From Diploscapter coronatus (lineage: Eukaryota > Nematoda > Chromadorea > Rhabditida > Rhabditidae), in contig OZ038422.1 of NCBI GenBank assembly GCA_964036155.1, positions 50,925,201-50,989,200 of the forward strand: a stretch of DNA of 64,000 bases. Reading direction: 5' to 3'. Positions 37,501 to 49,759 of the stretch are shown piece after piece (the stretch's first letter is position 1; each line of letters opens with the position of its first letter). Position numbers and translations under genes: made by a program. The notes below the pieces were generated by a model. The model saw nothing but the letters and a program-made list of their open reading frames with translations. It made no database searches and was not told the origin of the DNA.

Positions 37501-40500
37501 ATAAATTTTTGCCAAAATTCAAGCCCATTCGATACCACTACGTTATTTAGGCAACTTTCTCTGCACGTTCAGATATATCGAATGATGGTTCGACCATAAA
37601 AAGTCTGAATCGAAAGAGGGGTGTGCGTGCTGAATCGGCTTATGCCACGGGCAAAATTTTATGTAACTGAGAGAAGTGAGACAGTATTTGGCATGAAGAG
37701 ACGGGACAAGAATCAGAACAAGGGAAATTTTGCTGGAAAAGAAAGATACAGATAAAAAAGAGTGATGCAATTGCACTAAAAAGAGAAAATTTTGGCATAC
37801 ACGAGTATTATGACTATCAAATCAATGCAAGGCGTATCTTTCTTTTTCAACACTATTTCCATTTTCCCATCAATTTTCGAATTCCAATAGGCTAAATGGC
37901 TCCAAAGTTTACTAGTATAGACTCATCATGAACCATTTTGAAATATCGATTTTTCTCAAATTTTAGAAGTTAATATACTTTATCAACATCATAGCCATTT
38001 TAAATAGCGACTTATCTAGAATTCTAAAACTTAGCACATTTTAGCAACATCATATACTCTTCAAATAGATTTGTTCTAACATGTTAATAATTAGCGTAAT
38101 TTAGCGACCACCTGCTCAACACACTGGAGTGCCGATATGGCGGAGAATACTCAAACTAGCGTGATGGTATAGTTAATTATTATGTTTCAGATGAAAGAAT
38201 ATTAGACGTAAAAACTATTTAGGACCAGTTCAAAAAAGCCCAAGAAATGGGCTTTGAGGAAGGAGTTATCTTAGAAGCGTTCAACCTGAATTGCGAAGAT
38301 CGAGATGGGGTGAGGCTTTACCTTTTTATTTTAAACCAATGTTATGAGACGTCTATTTTCAATAATATTTTTGCAAACGGAGGTGATGAGAGATTAAATA
38401 CAAATGCTATGACATTGTCTTAAACTTTCTTGAACCCTAAAACTTTATCTCAAAAATTTCAAATCTAAGACTTGAATGCTAAAATGTTTACATACACTTT
38501 CCTACATATCATTTTATCTCCTCCTTCAATAATACAAAATGCGAAAATAGTACGCTATAAACCCGCGATAAAATTCGTTTTTCCCGCCACCAAAACCAAA
38601 ATTTACGATATTTTAATGAAACCTCCACATATAGGCTTTTATTCCGCCACTTTTGCGGTAGGGTTTAAAAATTCAGTTTATCTTAAAAAATAACTTTTAG
38701 GTCTACCGACCTTTTGAGTCTGCCAATCAAATGCTGGACTTCTTGAACCGGACCTCGAATAGATCTAATGAGCAGCAAAATCGATCAAAATTCTCTATAT
38801 ATGACTCCATTGAAAGGTAAAATTAACCTCAAAAATTACCGTAGGTTGGGAAAATTTAGCTCCCCCTCGTCACGATCCAGTTTCCGAGTGCCTAACCGTT
38901 CAGGTAACATATTCATAAACAGTTTAACCTATGATTAAAGTAAAATCTTGGTAAAAAACTTTATAATACTTTAACATTCTAAATTTTTAACTTATCATTG
39001 AATTAACCTCAAGTTAAAAACTATTCTGATTAATAGCAACTGTATCCCGGTCTTCATCATTTCACATGGGATCTTCGCGACTTGCAAAATCCGACTCCCA
39101 TGACATCAACCGAATGGTCATGACCTTTGAGAAAGAGAAGGAACGCGACAAGCGAGAGGTCGAAAATCAGTTCTCCATTTTGAAGGTAGGTTTTATACGC
39201 TTTGCGAGACAACACAACACTGTAGATAAAAATAGGAAAATTCCAAAAACTTTGAAACTTATTCAATTTTAGACCCGTATTCATGTGCTAGAGTACGAAA
39301 AGCAAGCCCTAAAACACGAAAAAGACCGAGTGAGCCAAGAAACTGCTGATCTAAGGCGAACTGTGGAGTCTCAGGTAGTTTAAAATGTATACATATAGAA
39401 AAATAAATAAATCTAGGCCTCAATAATCCAAACTGAACGCGAAGAAAAAGAACGGTTACAGAAGGAATTAGATGAAGAGATTCAGAAGAACGATAAATTG
39501 GTAAGTTATTTTTTCCTTTCTAAATTTAAAATAACTCCAGACCGATCCATGAAAATTTTCACTTTTTGACCTCTCATTAAGGAAGAATTAAACCTAGGAT
39601 TATGAAAGTTCCAGTTTTAGACATCCTATTTAGGATAACTTAAGTTTGGCCTATAAAAAACTGCGAATTTAGTCCTTCTATTTAGTAAGAATTGAATTCG
39701 GGGGTGAAAAAGTAAAATTTAGACGATTGAATGTCTTCGATGCAAGGACCAAATCGTTCAGCAGAAGGAATTGGCCGATCACCGAAAGAGACAGCACGAC
39801 GAAGAAGTTGCGAAAAAAGATGAGGTCGGTTTCACACACTTTCTACCATTCATAATAATTTGATCTAATCAATTTTCGTCATTTCATGGCTTCAAAATAT
39901 CTTTTAAGATTATATAATTTTAGGAAATCCGAACCTTACAAGAAAAATGCCGCCATCTCGAGCAAGACCTCGACCAGAAAATGGCTCTTCTGGATGAACA
40001 AACCGAAATTGCAAGAAGAATGGAGCAGAAAAATTCGAGTCTGGTGAGTTTAAGAAAAGTGTATTCGAAAATTTTGCAAACTCTCACCTTCTTGACCAGA
40101 CGAAATTATTTGTTAGGTTAGATGGTAATAAACGCCTTCTTACATTTGCATACTTTCTCTTCATATTGAGAGATTTTTCAATTATCAAAAATTGGAATGG
40201 GTCTATCTTTCCACTTTCAGCAATCCGACGCCGATTCCAGAAACGTCATCGAAAACTACCAAAAGTTAGCTGTGGTTTTCGAGAGACTCATGGAAAAAAC
40301 TCAACCCTGTTTCGACAGTATTAGTCAATCTCATGAACGACTTGTAAGTTAAATCACAACGCGCTACACTCTGCAAAAGTATTTCAATTTGCAAAAGTGA
40401 ATCTCGAGTTATCATCTTCCAAATAAATCTTTAGATTCATGAACAATCCGACGTCAACCAAAAGCTCCAAGCCGAAATCGACAAACTCAAAGAGGACATG

Positions 40501-40918
40501 AGAAAGAAGAGAGAACGCTACAATAACGATCGTCAGGTATTCATAATTCTACAGCAGCCTCAAAATTGACGTTGTGAGGATTCAGAATCTGCACGACGAG
40601 TTAGAAGCGAAGAATCGAGAGATGAAGCGATTGACAGAGAAAATCATCATGGAGTGCTGTATTTGTCTCACGAAAAGGGTAAGTTTGATAGAAGGGTATT
40701 TCTTTAGAAAAAAATGATACAATTTTAATAGCATGGTAGTTTTTGGGAAAACTAACCTTTCGGTAAAAATGATAAAATGGTAACTACTTTAGCCCTCGAC
40801 CCTATTCCAGCCGTGTAACCATTTGGTAGTCTGTGATGAATGCAACTCGGATAATTCGATCAACGAATGCCCTACCTGCAGAAAAGCCATTCAGACCAAA
40901 ATCAAAGTCTTTCATTAG
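34520..40918 (+). CDS. RING-finger E3 ligase-like protein with propeller-like N-terminus, UBA-like segment and coiled coil
   Basis: Twenty-five exons, first 34520-34701, last 40793-40918; phases close for 894 residues. Residues 40-340 form repeated short hydrophobic strands (KIMAVGASGQLLVF, IYDLAFSRNGSLIVCL, AYEDYLLLYANQ), like a divergent beta-propeller. Two disordered Ser-rich exons follow. Then comes a UBA-like helix bundle (FKKAQEMGFEEGVILEAFNL), then some 300 residues of coiled coil rich in Glu, Lys and Gln. Residues 846-889 are a C3HC4 RING (CCICLTKR, CNHLVVCDEC, CPTCRKAI), as in IAP-type E3s. RING proteins pass ubiquitin from E2 to a substrate; the propeller and coiled coil may select it. 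The acceptor CCTAG at 34513 precedes the ATG. The intron after 36887 starts GC (ACG/GCAAGT), a GC-AG intron. The RING is certain; the propeller is inferred. Confidence 0.85.
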
Positions 40919-40966
40919 ACATAAAAACTATATTATATAGATATAATCTGAGCTCCCTGTATTTAT

Positions 40967-41048
40967 AGACGGCTGTATTTGTCGATGGATAGGAAGAGAA
41001 TGTAGGTAAAGCAGATAAATAAAGAATCGCTGACAAATACAGCCGTCT
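40967..41048 (+). promoter_or_regulatory. 3' UTR hairpin with poly(A) signal in the loop
   Basis: AGACGGCTGTATTTGTC at 40967-40983 and its perfect 17-base reverse complement at 41032-41048 lie just after the RING gene stop (40918). The 48-base loop contains AATAAA at 41018-41023. In RNA the stem would present or mask the cleavage signal. Confidence 0.7.
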
Positions 41049-41307
41049 GTCTGTTAATACAAGGGGTTAAAAACCTATGATTTTTAAACAAACTTTTAAA
41101 TATCCCGTTGCTCGAAATTGTTGTCTTCAACTGCCAAAGATTCGAAAAATTCGCCAAATAAATAACTTTTTAAAACTTTAATCTGGCATACATGGTCTGT
41201 CAAAAGTCCTTAATATGGTGCATTCGATACGTGCCAAACTAAGACATGAGTAAACACAAACGCATGCGTTAAAGAGTCGATTCGCCGATTTCTTTCGTCC
41301 AATTTCG

Positions 41308-41518
41308 TCGATAATTGCCTAATTAAGTTGTTGTCTGCTACTTTCATCATTTCTAAACAAGTAACATTTGCGAACATGAATAAGCCCGTCATTTTGAGAC
41401 CCTACTCGCCTGAATTGGATGTTTTACGAGCTCTGAAAGTTGTTGAAACAAGGGCAGTTTTCTGATTTTGCATAACTCGATTCAGTTTTCAGAATTGCTA
41501 TGAATTTTATCTTACAAG
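41308..41518 (+). other. identity island 1 (copy A), 211 bp, possible plus-strand exon
   Basis: Identical base for base, by my reading, to 45774-45984 in unit B, although surrounding sequence differs by roughly one base in ten. On the plus strand an ATG at 41376 opens MNKPVILRPYSPELDVLRAL, followed by AAA/GTTGTT, a possible donor. It lies downstream of the receptor stop. No known domain recognised. Confidence 0.6.
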
Positions 41519-41736
41519 ACAAGATGCTACACTTTGATATCAGCTATCTTCGAACAGAATGAATAAACAATGTTTTTATTGAACATTCGACAAACTAGAC
41601 AATTTCGGAATGCGTTTGAATTGATAAAGTAAAATGAATAAATCAATTTAATTAAGAAAGAAACTAAGCAGTCGTGAGTTGTATAAACTTTGCCTGTACA
41701 TATAGAACGTTTTTTTTTTCACATTTTGCCATAATT

Positions 41737-44415
41737 TCAGACCAGTCTGTTGACCTGTGATGATAAAACACTATTCGAGTGCAGTTGCTCCGGACGATGA
41801 GGTGTAACTCTAATAACTTTGACTAATTCTTTCCTAATCGGTGATATAGTGTTGCTCCTCTAAAGTTGTCCTTTTCTTTTGCGTGCATATATACATAAAC
41901 TACCTTGATCAATCCTCTCACTAAGAAAAGCAGGGTAATTATTTGGAGGCATGGTCCATTTACGGAAATAAGGTTAATAATTAGCTGAAAGTTTTTTTAA
42001 TGCTTTCTTGGTAGAAAGTTTAACTTATTCTAGCGTGGATCCATTTCTTATTTTAGAAAAGTATACTGCTCAAGGTTTATTCAGAAAACAATTCCTAATT
42101 TTACAGTTGCTCTTTCTAAGCACATAACGCGAAAGTGTATTTTGGTTCTTCAAAGCACGATTAGCCGAGTTCTATTCTCAAAATTAAAAGCAACATTCAT
42201 CTGCCCCCTATCCGACGCAAAAATTATTATCGTCTATGTAAATAATGGTGAAATCGAAGGATTCACTATTTAGAACGTTCCTTTAGGATTTCTCAGTGCA
42301 TATTTTCAGGATATATGTTGGTAAACAGGCCTTTCCATTCCTTTTGCTAGTTGATATGAAAATTTGTTATTAATAATGCTTACGGCTATAAGTGTATATA
42401 TATACTGTATCGCATAGCTTAACAAAGGTGCATCATCGATCCAACATCGATCTAAAATATTCTGGTAAGTTCTCTCAAACTTCTCTTTGAAGCTATGAAA
42501 CTAGTTAATTTATGCTACGACTTATACAAGGGGATAAAATAGCTTAGGAATTATAAATTTCATTTAAATTGTTTTTTGAGTAAATCATTTCATACTCGTT
42601 GTAACGAATTTCTACGTTCTAAGCCAGAGATTGGTTATAAATATAGACGAATGTATGATTTGATGTATTAACCAAGTTTGAGAAATCAATTATTTACAGA
42701 TTCCTCCTCTTAATAGACTCATTACGTATGGAAAAATTATTACAACGAAAACATAATTAATTTTGCACAGGATGTTTAAGATATCGAAGTTAAAAGATTA
42801 AGAGAACATCCTACATATATTGTCCTGTATCTGTTCGTCCCAAACAAAACAAAAATAGGATAGTTTATAAATTAAATCATTTGTTACCACTTCGCATAAA
42901 ATCTAAACGTTATACATATTCATTTTCAACATAATATGATGCAACATTGACCGGGCTAACTTACATGCGCCATCAGGTATCGATTTAAGCGTCGTTCAGA
43001 ATTTCTTGCACTTTGACTCAGATTGCCATACGAATTAAAACACCGCTTTAGATAAATCAACGCGGCAATGCTAATTATCGTCTGAGCACAACTTGCTATG
43101 ATCGGAGCTATTGTATTGTAAAGAATCTAAAAATTATCTACATAATTGACATTAACCATCTTTATTTTGATAATATTTGTTTAACTTACAGTCCATTGAT
43201 TAAAAGCCGTTACATATCGTATACTAACTATATCAGCAATATCAACAGTTTTATAACTGTTCAATGAGAAAATTGCTAAATAAATTAGTTCGGAGATACA
43301 GCCAAAAATAATATGAAATCCGGCCAATATCCAAAATATAATGGAAAATAGCTGAGTGATTTTTTCGTCACGGCAACTAAATTGAATCATTTTGTATCAA
43401 AATCGACATATGCATATAGAAGAATTTCTAACCGTGAAAATGTCCTAGCTCGATATATCGTAACTTCAGTCGAAACGAATCTTATGGGCATCATTAACCA
43501 TGACTCTTGAAGAATACCAACTAAATAATTCAAGAATGCCTACAATTCATTTATCAGTTGTTAATGCAAACTTTTAACTATATTAGATTTAAGTCAACTT
43601 TATATGTTAAATAAATTGGTATTTTAGCTATTTGGAAAAGTTGCGACAGAAAAGTAGAGACATTATGGCGAAATAATGTGTGGAAAACTACAATAATATG
43701 ATCCATACTATTTCACAAAATGTTGACTTTTTCTTTAGTAACATAAATGATATTTTAAATGGTTCGCTTAAATTGTAGATAAATATTGATTGATACACTG
43801 GCTAAAATTTTAAATTATGTTACCCTGACTATGTTATCATCATATTGGCAGCAAAATTGAGAAATTTCCTTATAGGTCACAAACGAAGTCTAAAGTATTA
43901 TCCTGCTTCAATGCATATATTGAAAATTTTATCATAAAAAATAATAGAATAAAACTTACCTTTATAAATAAACAGATAAAAAGGAGTATATGTAGAATGA
44001 GTAAGATGACTATTAATTTTTCGAATTGTGAAAGCTTTCCACTTTTTCGAAATAACCGATACATCATAAATATGCCGATAAAAATAGGAATTAATGCGAT
44101 GCTATGCCAAATGGCCATGATTTGATATGCTATAGATGAATTTATTCTTTGAAGATAACATCGATATAAAACTATTTAACTAACCTGTACTAAATGTATC
44201 TCCATGAGATATGGCAGTTTTCCATGCAATTAGGAATTTGTAAAGTAATGAATCTGATGTTGAAAATTCTAAAATAGTAAATCGTTACCGAGGTTTATTA
44301 AAAAAAAAAAAGCAATGCAGAATAGTATGTAAGAATAGGTAAATTGAAAAATGAACTCACCTTTACAAATTTTATAACCTGTTGTATTAGGCGTAGGTTC
44401 AGAGCACCAAGACAT
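41737..44415 (-). CDS. serpentine (7TM) chemoreceptor-like gene, copy A
   Basis: Exons (minus order): 44361-44415, 44185-44268, 43960-44129, 43709-43801, 43433-43539, 43190-43376, 42965-43126, a possible TM6 exon ending at 42902, then 41904-41984 and 41737-41859. Hydrophobic segments: TM1 IMAIWHSIALIPIFIGIFMM, TM2 KLIVILLILHILLFICLF, TM3 AFLNYLVGILQ, TM4 LFSIIFWILAGFHIIFGCIS, TM5 TIAPIIASCAQTIISIAALI, TM7 PCLQIITLLFLVRGLIK. The N-terminus (MSWCSEPTPNTTGYK) has an NxT site and no signal peptide. This fits the nematode serpentine chemoreceptor superfamily, expected in sensory cilia; the subfamily is not resolved. The TM6 exon (ILCEVVTNDLIYKL) ends in phase 1 while the TM7 exon needs phase 0, so one junction or exon is unresolved. 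Copy B shows codon-preserving changes in most exons. Confidence 0.65.
42053..42254 (+). other. identity island 2 (copy A), 202 bp, possible plus-strand exon
   Basis: Identical to 46508-46709. The plus strand is open across it; after an acceptor-like TTTATTCAG it reads KTIPNFTVALSKHITRKCIL and on to IIIVY, then TAT/GTAAAT, a possible donor. All three minus frames have stops. It lies in the intron between the possible TM6 exon and the TM7 exon of the receptor gene. It joins in phase to the putative exon of island 1. Function unknown. Confidence 0.6.
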
Positions 44416-45773
44416 TCGATTCTGCGAATTATTTCTCTAATGATAATAATAAATATATAGAATAACAATTTGAGAAAATTAACTCAATACAGTACGATTT
44501 AGAAAGGGTGACGCTTTCGAAAAAAAATGTCAGAGCTTGAAATGAATCGAGTAACAATGCAAGACGTTGCTTAGGCAATCAGCCTTGTATTTATAGTACT
44601 CGCCTAGCTTATAATTTAGTGTAGTTTCAGTTTCAACATTCCAATTATGCTCGTCCTATGTTTTGCGGAACTACTAAATTTGTATATAAAAGTTGCAGAA
44701 GGTACGAGCTTAGAAGATCGACTTTAGATGATAAAAAATTGCGCCTACGTTAATATTTGTTTGCCAGTTCAAAAAATTAAGTAGTTTAGAAATTAGGTTA
44801 TGTGCTGAAATCGTTCATAACTCATCATCAGGGTTGTTTCAAATGCAGTTAATTCTCATTGAGATGCGACGCATCATCTTACTGCACCGCCAACATTTCT
44901 GCCCATTATGTGAATTTTAAAACAGCAATTCCATGCACAAAATAGTTTTGTCATTGACTATGAGATATGTATTAAGGTTTCTATGAGTTCCTTACAACTA
45001 TGAAGAATATCGTGATACGGTATGATATCGGTAATCTGTGAATATCAAAATCTCACCATTATCTGACATTTCCGTGTTCATCGTAAACATGCATAATTGT
45101 CGCTCTAATTATAGCTTTTAATTTTTCACTATACGATTATTCGAACTTCAATTACGAATCTGTCATTGTAATTGCTGATTACACAAGTTTAGTACTTATG
45201 ACAAATTTGAAAGTTTCAACAATCATAATCTATGTGTACGAATACATTTGCTTGAGAATGATTATTTTGATGCATTTTCAGGTTCTTGAAAAATAGTGTA
45301 TGATTTTAGAAAATCTCAAGATTAGAAACCATATCAAAACTACAGATTCACGTTTTTGAAAATATCAATGCAAGGCTTGACAACGAATGCCATTCTTGTA
45401 ATGCAGAGAATTGTTGGTTATATAGCATTTTTATTGCAAACTATAAATAGAGGTTTATAACCGAAATCATTCTTCATCTATTGTTACAAGTTTGAGTATT
45501 TATTAGATTCTTAAAAACTTTGACTTATGTATTCAAATTTTAGTAATCTTTTCGTGTAAATCATGTTTGATCATTTTTCCATAAAGCCAAACAATGCTGC
45601 AAAAGATGAACATTTGATCCAAATTCTATTGGCATCTGACTCATTTAGCACGACCACGAACTGTCAAAAGCCTTTAGTATGGCGCATTCGGTACGTGTCA
45701 AACCAAGACACGCGTAGACGCAAACAAACGTGTTAAAGAATTGATTCATTTGTTTTTTTTTCGTCCAATTTCA

Positions 45774-45984
45774 TCGATAATTGCCTAATTAAGTTGTTGT
45801 CTGCTACTTTCATCATTTCTAAACAAGTAACATTTGCGAACATGAATAAGCCCGTCATTTTGAGACCCTACTCGCCTGAATTGGATGTTTTACGAGCTCT
45901 GAAAGTTGTTGAAACAAGGGCAGTTTTCTGATTTTGCATAACTCGATTCAGTTTTCAGAATTGCTATGAATTTTATCTTACAAG
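45774..45984 (+). other. identity island 1 (copy B)
   Basis: Exact match of 41308-41518; the ATG is at 45842. See copy A for the reading frame. Confidence 0.6.
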
Positions 45985-46206
45985 CTAAGATGCTACACTC
46001 TGATATCAGTTATTTTCGAACAGAATGAATAAAAGTAATGTTTTATTGAACATTAGACAAATCTTCGAAATACATTTGAATTAACAAAGTAAAATGAATA
46101 AATCAGTTCAACTAAAAAACTAAGCAGTCGTGAGCTGTATAAACTTTATCTATACATATAGCATGTCTTTCCACATTTTACCATAATTTTATATCAATCT
46201 TTTGGC

Positions 46207-48888
46207 TCATGATGAGAAAATACTATTCGCGTGCAATTGCTCCGGACGATGAGGTGTAACTCTAATAACTTTGACTAATTCGTTCTTAACCGGTGATATA
46301 GTAGTGTTGCTCCTCTAAAATTATCCTTTTTTCTTTTACGTGCATATGTGCATAAACTACCTTGATCAATCCTCTCACTAAGAAAAACAGGAAAATTATT
46401 TGGAGGCATGGTCCATTTAGGGAAATAGTGTTAAAAATCTCCTGAAAGTTTTTTTAATGCTTTCGTGATAGAAAATTTTATTTATTCGCGTGGACCCATT
46501 TCTTATGTTAGAAAAGTATACTGCTCAAGGTTTATTCAGAAAACAATTCCTAATTTTACAGTTGCTCTTTCTAAGCACATAACGCGAAAGTGTATTTTGG
46601 TTCTTCAAAGCACGATTAGCCGAGTTCTATTCTCAAAATTAAAAGCAACATTCATCTGCCCCCTATCCGACGCAAAAATTATTATCGTCTATGTAAATAA
46701 TGGTGAAATGGTAAGGTCGAAGGATTCACTATTTAGAATGTTTCTTTAGGATTTCTCAGCGCATACTTTTAGAATATATGTTGGTAAAACAGGTCTTTCC
46801 ATTTCTTTTGTTAGTTAATATGAAAATTTGTTATTAATAATGCTTACGTATATATAACATGTCACATGGTTTAACAAAGGTCTATCGAGGAAACATCCTA
46901 CTAAAATATTCTAGTAAATTCTATCAAACTTCGAACTTTGAAGCTATGAAACTAGTTAATTTATGCTATTACATATACAAGGAGACAAAATAGTTTAGGA
47001 ATTATAAATTTCATTAAAATTGCTTTTGAATAAGTCACATTTCGTATTCGCTGTAACGAATTTCGGCATTTAAAACCAGAAATTGGTTATAAATATAAAC
47101 GAATGTGATATAATATATTAACCAAATTTGAGAAATCAATTATTTACACAGATTCGTTCTCTTAATAGACTCATTACGTATGGAAAAATTATTGGAACGA
47201 AAACATAATTAATTTTTCACAGGATGTGTTAAGATATCGAAGTTAAAAGGTTAAGAGAACATCCTACTTATATAGTGTTCTTTCTGATCGTTCCAAGTAA
47301 TGCAAAAAAACTCATATAATTCAACAATAATTAAGTCGTTTGTTGCCATTTCACATAAAATCTAAACGTTATACATATTCATCTTCAACATAACATGGTG
47401 CAACATTGACCGAGCTAACTTACATGCGCCATCAGGTATCGATTAAAGCGTCGTTCAGAATTTCTTGTACTTTGGCTCAGATTTCCATACGAGTTAAAAC
47501 ACCGCTTTAGATAAATAAACGCGGCAATGCTAATTATTGTCTGAGCATAACTTGCTATGATCGGAACTATTGGATTGTAAAAATTCTAAAAATTATCGAC
47601 ATAATTGATATTAATCATTTTTATTTTGATAATATTCGTTTAACTTACAATCCATTGATCAAAAGCCTCTGCATATAATTGTATATCATAAAAATTAACA
47701 ATTTGATATTCGTCCAATGAATGAATTGCAAGAGAAACTAATTCGGAGATACAGCCAAAAATAATAGAAAATCCGACCAACATCCAAAATATAGCGGAAA
47801 ATAGCTTAGTTATTTTTTCGTTATGATCACTAAATTGAATCATTTTGTATTACAACTGATATATGTATGTGAAAGAATTTCTAACAGTGAAAATGCCCTA
47901 GCTCTATATATCGTAGCTGCAGTCGAAACGAATCTTGTGGCCATCATTAACCATGAATTTCGAAGAATATCAAATAAAATAGACAATGATATCTATAATT
48001 CCATTTATCAGCTGTCAATGCAAAATTTGAACTATATTAGGTTTAAGTCAACTTTATATGTCAAATAGGTTTAAAATAAAGTGGTATTTTAGTTATTTGG
48101 AAAGTCGCGACAGAAAAATAGAGATATTATGGCGAAATAATGTATGGAAAACTACAATAATACGATCCATACTATTTCATAATGCTAACACTTCTAACAC
48201 TTTCTGTAGCAACGTAGATGATATTTTAAACGATTCGCTTAGACTGTAGATAAATATTGATTGATACACGCGGCTAAAATTTGAATCTATGTTACCCAGC
48301 GTATGTTATAATCTTGACAGCAAAAGGACAAAATTGTATTATAGCTAGTAATCGAAATCTAAAGTATTATCCTGCTTCAATCCATATATTAAAAATTGCA
48401 TCATAAAATAATAATAATATAAAGCTTACCTGTATAAATGAACAGATAAAAATGAGTATATTTAGAATGAGTAAGATAGCTATTAATTTTTCGAATTGTG
48501 AAAAATTTCCACGTTTTCGAAATAACCGATATATCATAAATATGCCGATAAAAGTCGGAATTAATGAGATGCCATAAAAAATGGTCGAGATTTGAAGCCC
48601 TATAGATGAGTTTATTTTTTTTGAAGATAACATCGATATAAAACTATTTAACTAACTTTTATAAAATATATCTCCATGAAGTAAGGCAGTTTTCCACGCA
48701 ATAATGAAGTTGTAAAGTAATATATCTGATGCTAAAACTTCTAAAATAGTAAATCATTACCGAGGTTTATAAAAAAAAAAAAAAGCAATGCAGAATAGTA
48801 TGTAGGAATAAGTAAACTGAAAAATTAATTAACCTTCACAAAAGTCGTAACCCGTTGCATTAGGCGCAGGTTCAAGACACCAAGACAT
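46207..48888 (-). pseudogene. serpentine chemoreceptor-like gene, copy B, probably damaged
   Basis: The same exon layout as copy A, starting MSWCLEPAPNATGYDFC at 48888 and ending with TGA at 46207-46209. TM1, TM2, TM4, TM5 and TM7 exons are open and the splice phases agree. The last exon differs from copy A by an in-frame 3-base insertion, evidence of past selection on coding. The exon after TM2 has one extra base right after the acceptor (CCGCGTG against CCAGTG in copy A), and further indels. Read in phase it hits a stop after 15 codons. That exon is 93 nt and phase 0-0 in copy A, so skipping it would keep the frame but lose the first extracellular loop. A sequencing error is possible. Confidence 0.6.
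46508..46709 (+). other. identity island 2 (copy B)
   Basis: Exact match of 42053-42254. The open plus-strand frame extends both ways here (46465-46749) without a stop. Confidence 0.6.
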
Positions 48889-49759
48889 TCGATTCTGCGA
48901 ATTACTTCTCTAATGATAATAATAAATCTGTAGAATAACAATTTGAGAAAAATGATCCCAATACAGTACAATTTAGAAAGGGTAGCGCTTTCGAAATAAA
49001 AATGGTCGAGCTTGAAATGGATCGAGTAGCAGTGCAAGACGTTGCTTAGGCAATCAGCTTCGTATTTATAGTGCTCGTCTAACTTATGGTTTAGTGTAGT
49101 TTCAGTTTCAGTACTTCGCTCTATGTCTTGATAAACTATTAAATTTATATATAAAAGTTGCAGCAGGTGCGAGATTAAAAAATAGACTTTTTCGATCATT
49201 AAAAAGTACACCTGCGTTAAGATTTGTTTCCCAGTTCAAAAAATTTAGTAGTTTAGAAGTTAGGTCATGTGCTGAAATTCTGAAATTGCGTGCATAACTC
49301 ATCATCAGGGTTGTTTGCGGTGCAGTTGATTTTCATTGGGGTGCGATGCGCGATTTTTTAAAATATGAATTCAAGGTTTGAATGAATGCGATTCTTGCAA
49401 CGCAGAGAATTCTTGGTTATGTAGAATTTTTCTTACAAAATATACAATAGACGTTTATAACTGAAATAATTCTTCATCGATTGTTACAGGTTTGGGTATT
49501 TATTAGATTCTTAAAAACTTTGACTTATGTATTCAAATTTTAGCATCCAAATTATATATCCTCCATTGTAAATGACACGGCCGTCGCTAGTGCTCTTCGT
49601 GAAGGGGAGAGGTGCGAAACGCGTCGCGTTCTCATGCGTTGCGACTCCCATTGTGAGGAGAATTTTTCACACGAAATTCTCATTTTCGTCTATTTTTTTT
49701 CGGTATTTTCTTCGATTATTTTTATTTTTTAATTTTCAGTGCTTCCCGAATCTGGCAAC

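Larger units (their letters stand above)
41188..45547. repeat. tandem duplication unit A
   Basis: Aligns end to end with unit B at 45657-49547, at a shift of about 4.47 kb. Similarity is high but broken by small indels. About 480 bp near 44890-45370 are present only in this unit. It carries chemoreceptor copy A on the minus strand. Confidence 0.9.
45657..49547. repeat. tandem duplication unit B
   Basis: Second unit of the duplication, starting CTGTCAAAAGCCTTTAGTAT and ending in the same TTTGACTTATGTATTCAAATTTTAG-like tail as unit A (summarised, not verbatim). It carries chemoreceptor copy B. Confidence 0.9.

Noticed and set aside
42680..42790. Hydrophobic minus-strand stretch (YVFVVIIFPYVMSLLRGG) as TM6 of the receptor
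   Set aside because: No AG acceptor lies between the upstream stop and the stretch in either copy. A better exon lies just upstream, ending at 42902.
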